64,000 nt of DNA from Cokeromyces recurvatus (lineage: Eukaryota; Mucoromycota; Mucoromycetes; Mucorales; Mucoraceae), in the NCBI RefSeq assembly GCF_025118155.1, contig NW_026251393.1, forward strand, positions 682,001 through 746,000, written 5' to 3'. The notes beneath the pieces were generated by a model. The model did not search any database and was not told where the DNA came from. It worked only from the letters and a program-made list of their open reading frames with translations. This document shows positions 51,238-63,518 of the stretch, piece after piece. The number at the start of each line of letters is the position of its first letter. Within the stretch, counting starts at the first letter, position 1. A program made the position numbers and the translations under genes.

Positions 51238-52655
51238 TTAAGCTTGATCCAATAGAAAATTTGTTGCTTTCATCATATCATAATTATTCTTTTCTAAGGC
51301 ATCGATAGCTTGAGTTCTTGAGAAGCCCATATTACACAACTCAGTAATTAAATCTTCCCGTGGTATGGCTGGTTGAGACAAAGGTAATGGTGGTAATGGA
51401 GGAGGTGAAACGGCAGTTGAATTATTAGTAGCAGATGTTTGGTGAATAGAGTGATTTGTCGAAATAATAGGTGAAGAAACAGAAGGAGTTGGCATAAGTG
51501 AATTTGTAGTATTATTAAATAATTTTGGAGGCAAAGCAGGTACTGAATTAATCATGTGTTGTCTTTGTAAATGTTGTTGTGATAATGGATAATTAGTACT
51601 AGTACTAGTACTAGTAGTAGTAGTAGTAGCGTTTGGCTGGAAATTCCAATAAACTACAGCAAAGAAAAAAAAATTGAATTATAAGCTTTTTTTTTGTTAT
51701 TTATACTTTCTTTTATTACCTCCTTCATTCTTCTGGTAAGACTTACTATGCTGTAACTGCGGATATGATGGCTGATATGGATATGGCGGAGGAGTTGAAG
51801 TTGTAGATGTTGGGCTATAACTAGATGATTTAGGACTTCCAAGTAAAGATCTCAATGCAACCATATCATTTTCTGGAGTATCCCATGGATCTGCTGGTGC
51901 TAATCCTTGTTCAAATTTAAGATAATCAAAATGCTATCAAATGAAGTAGTAAATAAAATGCACATGAGTATCAACAGTTAAATATTACCTTTTCATGGCC
52001 AATTTCCATAGGCACCACTTTTCCTGCTTCGTTATTATTTACATTGGGTGAAACAGCATCACTATCTTCACTATTATCTTCGCTTTTATTTAATAAAGGA
52101 TATTCATGAACATAGGTTTGTTTTGGTTGTAAAATACGTGTATCTGTATCTAAAAATCCCGGTGCAATCTTTCTCGCTGCTGCTTTTTGTTTATTCATTT
52201 TTTCTTCTTCATACTGTTTCTTTTGTAAATTAAAGGCTTCTTCTGACTCTAAAGCCTTTTTTCGTGCTGCTTCTACTTGTGCAATAACTTCTCGCTCAAT
52301 TGCAAAAGGATAATTTGACTATCATAAATGTGAATTGGTAATTATTCTTTCTTTTTCCTTTCTTTTCTTTTTCTTATATTACCACTTTCTTTATATCATC
52401 AGACACTATTTGTAACTCTGAAGCAATCAATATCTAAAGTTTTTTAATACTGAATATTTAAAATGTATGTCATTATTTAGCATAATTTTGTTTTCTTTTC
52501 ATTACCCTCTTTGGTAATTTATATAATGGAGAAACCATAACTGGTATACTTTGAAGCACAGCATAAGTTGAACCTTTTTGTAATGAATTTAGTTTATTTA
52601 CTTATAATTGACTTAATTGATGTATATATATGCATTGCATACCTTGATCCGACAT
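51238..52655 (-). CDS. UBA-domain protein, UBAP1-like (putative ESCRT-I component)
   Basis: Start at 52655 (MSDQ, then GSTYAVLQSIPVMVSPLYKL across an intron), stop 51238-51240. After a short N-terminal block (LYKLPKRILIASELQIVSDD) comes a charged coiled-coil (VEAARKKALESEEAFNLQKK), an acidic region, the segment HFDYLKFEQGLAPADPWDTP followed by ENDMVALRSLLG, a Ser/Thr/Pro/Gln-rich linker with a run of TACTAG-coded Ser/Thr (51595-51630), and a C-terminal UBA domain (LITELCNMGFSRTQAIDALE). The order (basic/hydrophobic N-terminal anchor, coiled coil, acidic F-x-x-L-D-P segment, C-terminal UBA) is like animal UBAP1, the ubiquitin-binding ESCRT-I subunit. Sequence support outside the UBA is weak, so the ESCRT-I role is inference. 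It converges with RPC25. Confidence 0.6.
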
Positions 52656-52779
52656 TATTAAATGTAATTGTAAAATAATAATAATAAATAATAATAATAA
52701 TAAAAAAAGTGTATATATGAATAATAATAATAAAAAGGAGATTTAAATCATACATTATTATTATGTGGTAATATTATTA

Positions 52780-52860
52780 CAAAATAAAATTTTGCTGTTG
52801 CTGGTGCTGGTGCTGGTGCTGCTACTATTGTTGTTGTTGTCTATTCATTATTATTGACTT
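52780..52860. repeat. Trinucleotide microsatellites (TGT/GCT)
   Basis: Short GTTGCTGGTGCTG-type and TTGTTGTTGTT runs between the UBAP1-like and kinase genes. On the minus strand they could read Gln/Ala and might be a C-terminal exon of the kinase, but no spliced frame was convincing. Confidence 0.4.
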
Positions 52861-52905
52861 GCGATGATTTATAAAAACAAATTTCTATATATCAGATCTT
52901 TATTA

Positions 52906-54195
<1,290 letters not shown>

Positions 54196-54364
54196 GATAA
54201 TAGTGTAACTAAAGGAAACAAAAAAAAAACAAAAAAACAAAAAAAAAAAAAAGAAAACGAAAAGATGGCAAGTTGTAAACAAAACATCACATGACTTTAT
54301 GCATTATTTTTATTTACAACAGGAGAAAAAAAGGAGTGAAAGAAAAAAAAAAAAAAAAAAAGAG

Positions 54365-54850
54365 CTAATCATCAGCAAAAGGAAAAGGTTCATCTTCAGA
54401 TTCACTTGATTGATCTTCTTGTGGCTTCTTATTATCTTCAAACCAAAGATGGTTTCCATATGATATACATAGTTCTTCCTCTTTTTCTATATCACGTAAT
54501 GTTACATATCGAATTAATTTGTTGGGTATATCTCGAATAAAACCAACGTTAGGTGAACTATCATGATTAAACATTGAGCCTAGTCCAAGTGCTAAACCAA
54601 ATCCACCTGGCCAACAATACGTATAATGATCCAACACTGTAAATCGACCATGTTCTTCATATTCTTTGGAATTAAAAAATAAAATGGGTGAAATCTCTAC
54701 TAAAGTATTCTTTGTTATTCTTTCTTTTGTAAAAACACCTCTGCCTCGAATAGGATCGGTTCTTATTTCAAGCTGTAAAGCATGCTGTTTTAAAGGAATA
54801 ATGTCATCATCATCATTACTATTTGACATGCTTTGTCTATTTTCGAACAA
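54365..54850 (-). CDS. Small SET-domain protein
   Basis: Single exon, 161 residues if read from MFENRQSM; a shorter start MSNSNDDDD at about 54829 is equally possible. Nearly all of it is a SET domain: LEIRTDPIRGRGVFTKERI (SET-N, RGRGVF), TVLDHYTYCWPGGFGLALGL, GSMFNHDSSPNVGFIRDI (the NHSxxPN pseudoknot block, here NHDSSPN) and IRYVTLRDIEKEEELCISYG (the EELxxxYG block). The tail is acidic (SESEDEPFPFADD). SET proteins of this size in fungi are lysine methyltransferases, often for non-histone targets; the substrate is unknown. The conserved core is intact. Confidence 0.85.
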   Translation of the reverse strand: MFENRQSMSNSNDDDDIIPLKQHALQLEIRTDPIRGRGVFTKERITKNTLVEISPILFFNSKEYEEHGRFTVLDHYTYCWPGGFGLALGLGSMFNHDSSPNVGFIRDIPNKLIRYVTLRDIEKEEELCISYGNHLWFEDNKKPQEDQSSESEDEPFPFADD

Positions 54851-54907
54851 AAAAAAAAGATATTTTTTTTAATAAGCCACTATATGTGTATCATATTTTA
54901 TTTCTCT

Positions 54908-54910
<3 letters not shown>

Positions 54911-54955
<45 letters not shown>
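54911..54955. repeat. Poly-T tract
   Basis: A 45-nt T run between the SET-domain gene and DBP4. Confidence 0.9.
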
Positions 54956-54958
<3 letters not shown>

Positions 54959-55029
54959 GCAGCAGCAACAGATTTTTTTTTTATTAATTCTAAATAATAA
55001 TATATGTACATGTTACAAATAAGTTTTAT

Positions 55030-57552
55030 TTAAGCACCCAAAAGCTTAAGTGCAAGAGCTTCTTGATCCTCCAATGTTTGAGGTTCTTCAATATCAATAA
55101 TTCTCTTTTTACTAGATGTTTCTTCTTCTTCTTCACTATCTTCAAACCATTTTCTTTTACGATCTGTCTCTTCTTCAGACATTTCTGAAGATACTTCCTC
55201 TTCCTCTTCGGATATAGCTAAATCCTCATCATTCTCTTCTTCACTTGAATAAGCTTCACCCATTTCTTCCTTCATAGCCTATATTCATTCATATCAAACA
55301 AACACACACATACACAAAACAATGTTAATGACTATAACATTTATATTAATAAAAAAAAAAAAACTTACAGCTCTCTCTCTTTCCTTCCTCTTGATCTTCT
55401 TTTCAAGTCGCTTTTGTTTAGCAATCTCTTTATCTTCCTTATCAGCAGTTTGCATAGCTTCACCTTTTTCTTCAATAAATGCCTTAATTTGTGATTTAAC
55501 ATCGCCTTCCTTCAAAAAGTCTTCTTCATCAACCAATTCATACATAGCATGAGCATTGCCCTCTTCATCAAAAAGAACCTTTTCACCACGAGGCATGGTC
55601 TTGACTCGTTCTTTTTTGGTCATCTTTAACTTTCGTTTGGATATATTTTCTCCTACTAAATCACTGATATCTTCTTCATTATCACTCTCCAAGTCATGAT
55701 CAACACGTTGAATGGTAAGAAAGTCTTCGTCATCTTCATCATTATCATCTAATTTGATTTTATCACCCTCATAATCAACAAGTTTATTATAATGCTCAGA
55801 CAAAATATCTTGATTCTTTCGTTGGAACATACGATCATATTTAGTCTTTTGTTCTTTTGTTGTACTTTTTTCCTCTTCTTCTTCCTCTTCCTCTTCCTCT
55901 TCTTTCTCCTCTTCTGGTTTTCGTGCACCCATCTTCTTTTCTGCCTTCTTAACAAACTTAATCTTAGGAGCACCTACTAACCCTAATGAAAGTGCGAATT
56001 CTTCTGCAGGTAACTTGGTGACATCAAAAACTGTTTTATTACGTTGAAGATAGACTGATCGCATATAGGCTACGAAGGCACGTTGGGCAAGATATTTAAT
56101 CTCGGGATCTTGGAAACAAAAGCTTTGTAATTGCTTTTGAATCGTTTGCTGTTTATTATTTCGGATCTTGATTTCTTCAATAGGTACACGTTTCTTTTTG
56201 AGCTCTTCAGTCATACCTTCAACCTCAGAAGGTACCAAGATAAGAAGAGCATGGCCATCTGCATCGAAACGAGCTGTACGACCGACACGATGAATATATG
56301 TATCAGCATCTTCAGGACAATCCAGCTGAACAACCCAATCTACTGCAGGGAAATCTAAACCACGAGCTGCTATATCTGTACACAACAAGACAGCATGTTG
56401 ACTTGATGTAAACTTTCTAAAAATATCAACTCGTTTTGTTTGTTTCTGTTTGCCATGTAAATGCATGATGGGGACACCTGGTTGAAGTTTACAAAAGGAT
56501 TCAAAGACAAATCGAGTTTGTTTACAACTACTCAAAAATACAATAGTTTTGCTTTTTAAGTGCGTTTTAATGAATGAGTAAAGCACATCCAATTTTTTAG
56601 GAAGTTCTGTAACAACATAGTGTTGAGAAAGAGTCTTGGGCGTACTGTGTTCTGCCTTTTCATGGACAGCAACATATTCAGGGTCTCTTAACGATAGACG
56701 AGCTAAATCTTTAACAGATCGAGTTTGTGTAGCAGAAAACATGAGTGTTTGTCGTTGAGGTGGCAAGTTTTCAATGATAGCATTCATTGTGTTTTGGAAA
56801 CCCATATCCATAATACGATCTGCTTCATCTAGCACAAGAACTTGTAAATTATCACATGAAAAGCCTACAGATTGGTCCATATGTTGCAAAAGTCGTCCAG
56901 GTGTACATACCAAAATGTTCATACGTGCTATACGCTCTTGCTCTACTTTGAATTCTTTGCCACCAATAATCAAACCTGCTGAAAATGTATGTGTTCGGCC
57001 AATCTTTTTAAGAACTTCAAAGATTTGAACTGCTAATTCACGAGTAGGCGAAATAATTAAGGCGCCTAATCCATCTGCTGCATTCCATTGTTGTCTAAAC
57101 AAAATCTCCAATACCTAAATTATATTAAATGTGTTAATTTATTTATTTATTTTTCCCCTTGTTTATGTTAAAAAAAACTTACTGGAATAAGGAAAGTCAG
57201 TGTTTTACCACTACCTGTTTTAGCAGCACCTAAAACATCTCGTTTAGCAAGTGCAAGTGGAATGCCCTTTCTTTGAATTTCAGTCATTTGTTTGAAATTA
57301 GCTTGAGCTAATCCTTTCTTTGTCTTTTCAGAAATAGGTAGCTCCAAGAAAAGCTTGCTATCATTATAATTTTCCTAATAATAAAAAGTATGATTAGATC
57401 TAATCAGATCCAGAATTATACATGTCTATATTAAATATAAAACTTACAGGATGACTAGCTTTTTCTTCAAGAGATGCTAAAGTGTCTTTTTCCTGCTTTC
57501 TTCTAGACTCTTTACTGTTTTTCTTTGTTTGTAATGCTACTTCTTTAGCCAT
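55030..57552 (-). CDS. DBP4: DEAD-box RNA helicase Dbp4/DDX10
   Basis: Start at 57552 ([20 protein letters not shown]), four to five exons, stop 55030-55032. Helicase motifs in order: Q motif region ([32 protein letters not shown]), motif [10 protein letters not shown], motif Ia [10 protein letters not shown] in [17 protein letters not shown] (Ib), [13 protein letters not shown] (motif II, DEAD), [12 protein letters not shown] (III, SAT), [14 protein letters not shown] (IV), [17 protein letters not shown] (V) and [13 protein letters not shown] (VI). A conserved C-terminal extension follows ([36 protein letters not shown]), then a long acidic/lysine-rich tail. This DBP4-type extension distinguishes it from other DEAD proteins. 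Function: nucleolar helicase that frees U14 and U3-type snoRNAs during small-subunit rRNA processing. All catalytic motifs are intact. Confidence 0.95.
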
Positions 57553-58924
57553 TGTTTTTTTTTCAAGTAAAAATAAAAAACACTTTTTTTTTTGACTAAG
57601 TTACAATAAAAAAGAAAAAAAAAGCCGTCTTTATCACAGTCACAGAAAGTGTATGTAGACAAAATTCCTCCAACCATGCAACACTTTCTTGGGTTTTGGT
57701 ATCTTACCTTGGAAGGATTACTAACTTTCTTGCTATGTAATGGCATTACCATTACTATGTCGGAGGGGAGGAGGCTATTGGAGTTTTTCTTGAGCCATTT
57801 TCTTATTTTTTTTTCTTTCTTGAATATAGTTGTACTTTCATATTCTCGTAGTTAATCCTGTTAATATCAAAACCTTTTGGCTCTTTGAAAATCAAGAAAA
57901 GCAGATGTTATATAATTTTTAATAAAAGCAGATATTTTTTTTGTTAAAATAGTAATAACTTTTTATTTTCACTGTGGGAAGATCAAAGTACAATTTAATG
58001 ATCCCAATGTATATACATACATACTATAGCTATTTTTTGTTCTAGTTGCAGTATCATATTCTACTCTGTATAAATTTCGATTAATATATACATACATACA
58101 TACATCTATAGATATATTATGATCAGAAGATCGATATAGTAGAGTGTTTTAAAGTTATAGCATATCACCTCTGGGAAATAAAGCCTATTGTATTTTTTTT
58201 GTTTTTGTTTTTGAGGACGCCTCAAGAGCAGAAATTATATAGTATACACCACTACATGCTATCTCATCAAGATAAAACTCTAAATGAAATAATAAATAAA
58301 TAAAAATATCTTACAGAATACAAAACCACACAACATAACCTGATATTGAGAGACCTCTTTAAGACTCTAAATAGCGCCAGTTCATGAATTACTTTCTTGG
58401 AATAATACCCTACCTTAATAAATTATTCTGCACAAACAACTTCCAACTACAACAGGGCTCAACTAATTTATAATATAAATAGATGAATATACCTTTAATT
58501 TATCGTGTCATAATCCATGCCATAATAACTAATTCTAGTTACTTCAAATTTATTTACTATTTATATAATAGACGACTTGAGTACTTGTTTGATTAATATA
58601 CTTGTCATTATTTGTTTACTTGAACAAATAGTATTCTATCATACGAACAAAAGATTAAAATAAAAAGACAGCAGCCAAAGTAAAAAGTTAGAAGAAAAAA
58701 AAAAGACTAGTACCAATATCTTGGCTATTCTAGAAATCAATAAATAGCCATCGTGTCCATTTAATTGCTGCATTTACCAAGAAATATTTCTATAAACTGA
58801 GTATTTCTATGCGTGTATATAATTTTATACAATTACATAATCTTAAAGAATGGCATATTGTACAACTCCGAATACGACCTTTTTTTTATGCTCTTTTCCT
58901 TTCCATTTAATAAAATAGAATACA
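57553..58924. other. Intergenic region (DBP4 / BLOS1 head-to-head)
   Basis: About 1.4 kb with the upstream regions of both genes. An ORF at 57649-57855 (+) has no recognisable features and overlaps the DBP4 upstream region. A (CATA)n microsatellite lies at about 58085-58105. No other signal seen. Confidence 0.5.
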
Positions 58925-59399
58925 ATGTCAGATTCACTTTCACATTTGTTAAAGGAACATAACCAAAAAAGGGCACAAAAAAAGAAGCAAAATGGTACAT
59001 CTTTGTTTAGTGATAATAATCAACACTAATGTACATATTTATATCCATCTATGTATATATATTCATGAAAAAAAAAGAACAAATTAAAAAGAATGCTATT
59101 CAAACTACTCATGAATTAACAGACATGTTAACAGAATATGTTAATGAAGGGTAAAAAAAAAAAAAAAAAAAAAAAGGATGAACAATTAATCTTTCTATCA
59201 TTATTAACAATGCAATAACTTAGGGTTTCAGAGATATTTTCCAAGCAAAAGCAATTAGAGCAACATTCAAAAAAATTAGCTAATCAGACAACGCGTTATA
59301 TGAATCAAACACAACAGTGGTTAAAATTAGTTGATGATTTCAACATGTCACTTAAAGTAAATCATGGATTCTTTTTCTTTTTCTTTTTCTTTTTCTTTT

Positions 59400-59439
<40 letters not shown>

Positions 59440-59639
59440 TTGTTGTTGTTGTTGTTGTTGGCAATTAAACTGTTGTTATATAACAGGAATTGGGTGATGT
59501 AAGAAATTGGGCCGAGATTATGGAACATGACATGAAGACAATCATGACTACTTTGGAATTTGTTCATCAAGGTATAATAGCATGATATAATTCGATGATA
59601 CATTTTGATTAAATCATTATAGGTACAATGGATGAGTAA
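58925..59639 (+). CDS. BLOC-1 subunit 1 (BLOS1/GCN5L1)-like protein
   Basis: Five exons (58925-58994, 59078-59150, 59224-59356, 59487-59571, 59623-59639) sum to 378 nt, 125 residues. MSDSLSHLLKEHNQKRAQKK is followed by a long coiled coil: ELTDMLTEYVNEGVSEIFSK, KKLANQTTRYMNQTQQWLKL, VDDFNMSLKELGDVRNWAEI and MEHDMKTIMTTLEFVHQG. The length and the ending (E-I/L-GDV-x-NWA-x-x-x-E-x-DM) match animal BLOC1S1. The family member acts in BLOC-1/BORC complexes for endosome-lysosome positioning and cargo sorting. Intron 3 contains a (TTTTTC)n array, a long T run and (TTG)n (59370-59460). No exon is long enough for an ordinary ORF scan to find the gene. Confidence 0.9.
59370..59460. repeat. Compound microsatellite in BLOS1 intron 3
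   Basis: (TTTTTC)5-6, then about 35 T, then (TTG)7, read directly. The minus-strand Lys/Arg/Asn-rich ORF here is only this repeat. Confidence 0.9.
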
Positions 59640-59754
59640 ATTATATACCCGTATTATGCAGCACTAGTTTGAAGATTGTCACATATATTTTTTATTATGT
59701 TTAGAAATAAAAATAAAAAAAAAAAAAAAACGAAAAAGAAGAAGGGTATAATGA

Positions 59755-60682
59755 TCATACATTAACAACTTGCTTAGCAATTGAAGTGCTTAAAATATGA
59801 TTAGATAATTCTATAAAGTTATTATTGTTGATATTATCTGATAAAGAAGTAATCCAAATGATGTATTTTACTTGATTCTCTAATTTATTAACCACGTATT
59901 TGCCATTGTCTTTTTCCCAACCTCCTTCAACATGAATTATAGGCTGGATATTCTGAATAAAATTCAATTTTGTTTGTTCAGAATCACAATAGAATATTTT
60001 GAAGAGATGAAAAAGATTAGCATTGATTAATAGACGTTGAATTTGTTCACGTTCTTGCTTTGATATAACGTGTATGATAAGATAAATGTCATACAGTCTA
60101 GAAAGATGAATGAGTAAGGAAATAGTATTTTCATAAAATGCATGATTTGGTGTATTCATATCTGTTGATGGATTCCATAATACAGTCTATAATAAATGGT
60201 TATTAGAAGGAGAAAAAAAAGGAGAATGAATATATTACATTTTTAAGTGAAATTGACATTTTTTTCTTTTTCAAAATATTATGAATAATAGCAGACGTAG
60301 ATAAGAGTCCTGTACCCCATCTAAAAGTAGGAGGAGAAGAAGGAGAAGTAGGTATTATCTATGTTATAATATAAATACTAAAATTATATTCAAACTTTTT
60401 ATATCATATTACCTCTTCTCTTTCTCTAAGCTCTGATAAATTTAAATTTGCAATACTACTATTCACTCTTTTCAAGGGACATAATCTTTCAGTTTTATTC
60501 TTTAAATGTAAATTATAACCGAGTCTTTTTGACTGTTTTTTATTATTGTACCAATACATAAACATACGAATTAAAGCAGCAATTAAAGATGAATATCCCA
60601 TTGCTTTTATTATTAACATAGGCATCCACTGCAAATGAATACTTTTAGTTTTATATAATTTTTGTAATTGTTTGGAGGCCAT
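59755..60682 (-). CDS. PEX22: Pex22-like peroxisomal membrane protein
   Basis: Start at 60682 (MASKQLQKLYKTKSIHLQWM), stop 59755-59757; several exons. A hydrophobic segment near residues 20-45 (MLIIKAMGYSSLIAALIRMF) would be the membrane anchor, followed by a basic hinge, a low-complexity linker, and a globular C-terminal domain: KKMSISLKNTVLWNPSTD, HAFYENTISLLIHLSRLYDI, YLIIHVISKQEREQIQRLL, PIIHVEGGWEKDNG and NKLENQVKYIIWITSL. The T-x-L/V-W-N-P, YD-x-Y-L/I-I-x-H and H-x-EGGWE blocks are those of fungal Pex22, the anchor that holds the ubiquitin-conjugating enzyme Pex4 at the peroxisome for Pex5 recycling. It is encoded tail to tail with BLOS1. The length (about 250 residues) fits the family. 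Confidence 0.78.
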
Positions 60683-60863
60683 TAAAGAGAGATGAAATGA
60701 AAAAAAAAGAGAGAATATAATAAGGGGAGAAGAGGAAAAATGGTGCAAAATCAATTTTTTTTCACATGTCAGTTTATGTGATTTTTTTTCCCCGCATTTT
60801 TCATTGGTATAAATAAAAGCTGAACCATCCTACACTAGTATAAATTACACAATATAAATATTT

Positions 60864-60897
<34 letters not shown>

Positions 60898-61492
60898 GTT
60901 TTTTTTTTTTACATAATAAAATTTTAGTGAGTCCTATTCATTTTTTTTTTCTGTGAAAAAAAACAAAAAAAAAAGGGGGGGGGAGGGAAAGGTATAACAT
61001 ATACGTTGTTGTCATGGTTATAAATATAGGTAGAATGAAAGGCAATCTATTATTATATAATCAATCAATTTATTTATACATAATGACTAAAGAAGTTTCA
61101 TTGTTAATAATAAATTTCAACTTTTACCTTCATTCATTATCTTCTTCTTTAACAAAGAAAGGCAAAAATATGTGGCTAATTTGGTAACACAATTGCAAAC
61201 AAATACTTTTTTTTTTTCACTCCTTCTCATCATCAGTTACTACCCCCCGCAAATAATAAAAAAAAATCTTATTGGATTTTTTTTTAAACTTATTTTTTAT
61301 CTTTTTTTCTTCTTTTTTCCCTTTAAAAAATTCTTTATATAGGCTTTTATAATATTTACTTAACTTTATTATTCAATAACAAGTTATTTATTAACAAAGG
61401 AATCTTAATTCTTGTTCGTTGTGAATCTCTCTCTTTTTTTTTATTCCTTGAAAAAAAAAATAAATAAATAAAAACAAGAAACAAATTAGCAA
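60683..61492. other. Intergenic region (PEX22-like / CCCH gene head-to-head)
   Basis: Holds T/G homopolymers (60870-60910; a G run at 60975-60990) and T/C-rich leaders for both genes. No ORF. Confidence 0.5.
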
Positions 61493-63085
61493 ATGTCAAA
61501 CAAATCTAAATATTTAAAAAACAAAAACATTGCATTTATCGGCTTGAGTGTTGCTGCAGCAATTACTGCTTATTCTGTTTGGAACTGGTCTAACTCAAAG
61601 AAAAAACAGGGTAAGCCTTTTATTTCTACATGAAAAAAAAAAGAATGTGTGATGGAGGTGATGAGAAAAAAAAAAAAGAAAAAAAGAAAAAAGTGCCAAT
61701 TTAAAACATGAACTTGCATGTCTAATTATGTGCTCATATTTATCTCTTTTAATATCTTTGCATTTCCTCTATTTCCCCTTCTTTTATTTTTCTTCATTGT
61801 TATAAAATAGTTAAATCATCAAATAAGAAGCAATCTGTCAAACATATTGACAAATCCATTGCCAATAGCAATGAGCATTCTAATATTAAACAGTCACAAA
61901 TCAAGGAAATAAAAGAGAATTTATCTAATGTGGTGACAAAAGGTAAAATATAAATATATGTGTGTGTATGTACGTTACTAATTTTTTTTTCTTTTTTTGT
62001 AATTAAAGAAGAAAATACAGCCAATTCGACAGATATAAAGGAGGAACATACACAATTTATACTATCATCATTATCAACAACAAGTAGTAGTGTTGATGAA
62101 GCTGATATTTGTACTCCTGAACCTGAAACATCCAACGATGAAAAGCAATCCGAAATTACTTCCACATTGGATGATACCCAAAAGTCTTCTGTTGTTTATA
62201 TAGTTTCAAATATTGAAAAAGAAGGGTCTTTAATGAAGCAGAATGAAAAGATGGATAGAAATGATAATTCCAATGATGCCGTATCTATCTTAAGTGAATC
62301 TATTGTTATTGTTGAACAAGATGAAATTCGTGATGAAGCTATTCTATTGAAATCTATTCCCAATGAAGCTACTGATATGGACGAATTTACTGACAATGAT
62401 GATATATGTACTACTGCTATTAAGAATGAAAATGATTCGGTTAATAAGTCTAATATGACTGATTCTTTTATTGAAATTGAAGCTACTACCATTGAAGATA
62501 CCATGATGAACAATTCTGATATCACTGAATCTTTTGTTGATGCAGCTGCTATTGTTCAATCTGTTATTAATGATTTATCTGTTGATGAAAATGACTCTAT
62601 CAATATCAATAATATGACAAGTAGTGATATTAACAAATCTGATATGATTGATTCATTTGTTTCCAATCCTCATTTTATTCCCGAAAGCATAACTACAGTA
62701 CGTAAATCAGTACTCACTGCAGATGCACCAGAATTTATTCCTAAATCACTTCAACAACGTCAACAGAAGCCAAAGAAATCCCATAAAAAGCTTTTAACCC
62801 GTGAACAATTAATTGAGCACCAAAAGCAAAGTTATATTCCTCAATCCAAATCACGATGTACTCATTGGCCACACTGTACCAATAATAATTGTAAATTCTT
62901 CCATCCATACAAAGAGTGCCGGTATGTTTATTTTATTTTTTATGTCAGTCTTAGCATCTTGAGCTAATTATTTATTCTTTCTTTCTTTTTTCTTCTTTTT
63001 TTTTAGTGCTGGTAATGATTGTGTATTTGGTAAAAAATGCATGTTCGTTCATCCTAATGATTGCATAGTGACTTCACGCCAATAA
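61493..63085 (+). CDS. Membrane-anchored CCCH zinc-finger protein with a PAM2-like motif
   Basis: Four exons (61493-61610, 61811-61942, 62009-62921, 63007-63085) sum to 1242 nt, 413 residues. Residues about 13-30 (NIAFIGLSVAAAITAYSVWN) form a single hydrophobic anchor right after a basic start, so a membrane with the rest in the cytosol is expected. A long acidic, low-complexity region follows with three diverged repeats of an S-(N/D)-M-(T/I)-(D/E)-S-F-(I/V) motif. Near residue 297 is SNPHFIPESI and near 316 VLTADAPEFIPKSL, which fits the PAM2 peptide (L-x-x-x-A-x-E-F-x-P) that binds the MLLE domain of poly(A)-binding protein. The C-terminus has two CCCH fingers: CTHWPHCTNNNCKFFH and CRAGNDCVFGKKCMFVH, the Nab2/ZC3H14 type. 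Function not known; a membrane-tethered RNA/PABP binder is inference. Confidence 0.75.
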
Positions 63086-63414
63086 GCAGATTTTATATAT
63101 TCTTATTAAAATTATTACCCTGTGTAAAATAAAGTCAAGTAAATATTGTTCATATCATTATTATTATTATTTTCTTTTTTTTTTTTTTTTTTTTTTTAAT
63201 GCAAGTTTGCATATTAACATGGCTTGAAATATATAACAAAAGATAGACCGAGGAAAAAATAAATAAATAAACTCGTTTGCTTGCTCATTGCATACTTAAT
63301 ATACTCACTACCTGAAGTCAAAAGATGTAAATTGTCTTTCAATGTCCTTTATCATATGCTATAGTTTATCGTATTGTAAGACATTTTTATTTACAAAGAA
63401 AAAGTCCCCTCTCA

Positions 63415-63455
<41 letters not shown>

Positions 63456-63518
63456 TTTTTGATAGGGTAAAAGGTGTAGATAAAGCATAATAACAGTAAA
63501 ACCAAAAAAAAAAAAATT
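63086..63518. other. Intergenic region with poly-T tracts
   Basis: T tracts at about 63175-63197 and 63417-63454. The spacer lies between the CCCH gene and the minus-strand gene at the right edge. No gene seen. Confidence 0.5.

Noticed and set aside
57649..57855. Plus-strand ORF just upstream of DBP4
   Set aside because: No motif, and it overlaps the likely DBP4 5' region; composition is typical of pyrimidine-rich leaders.
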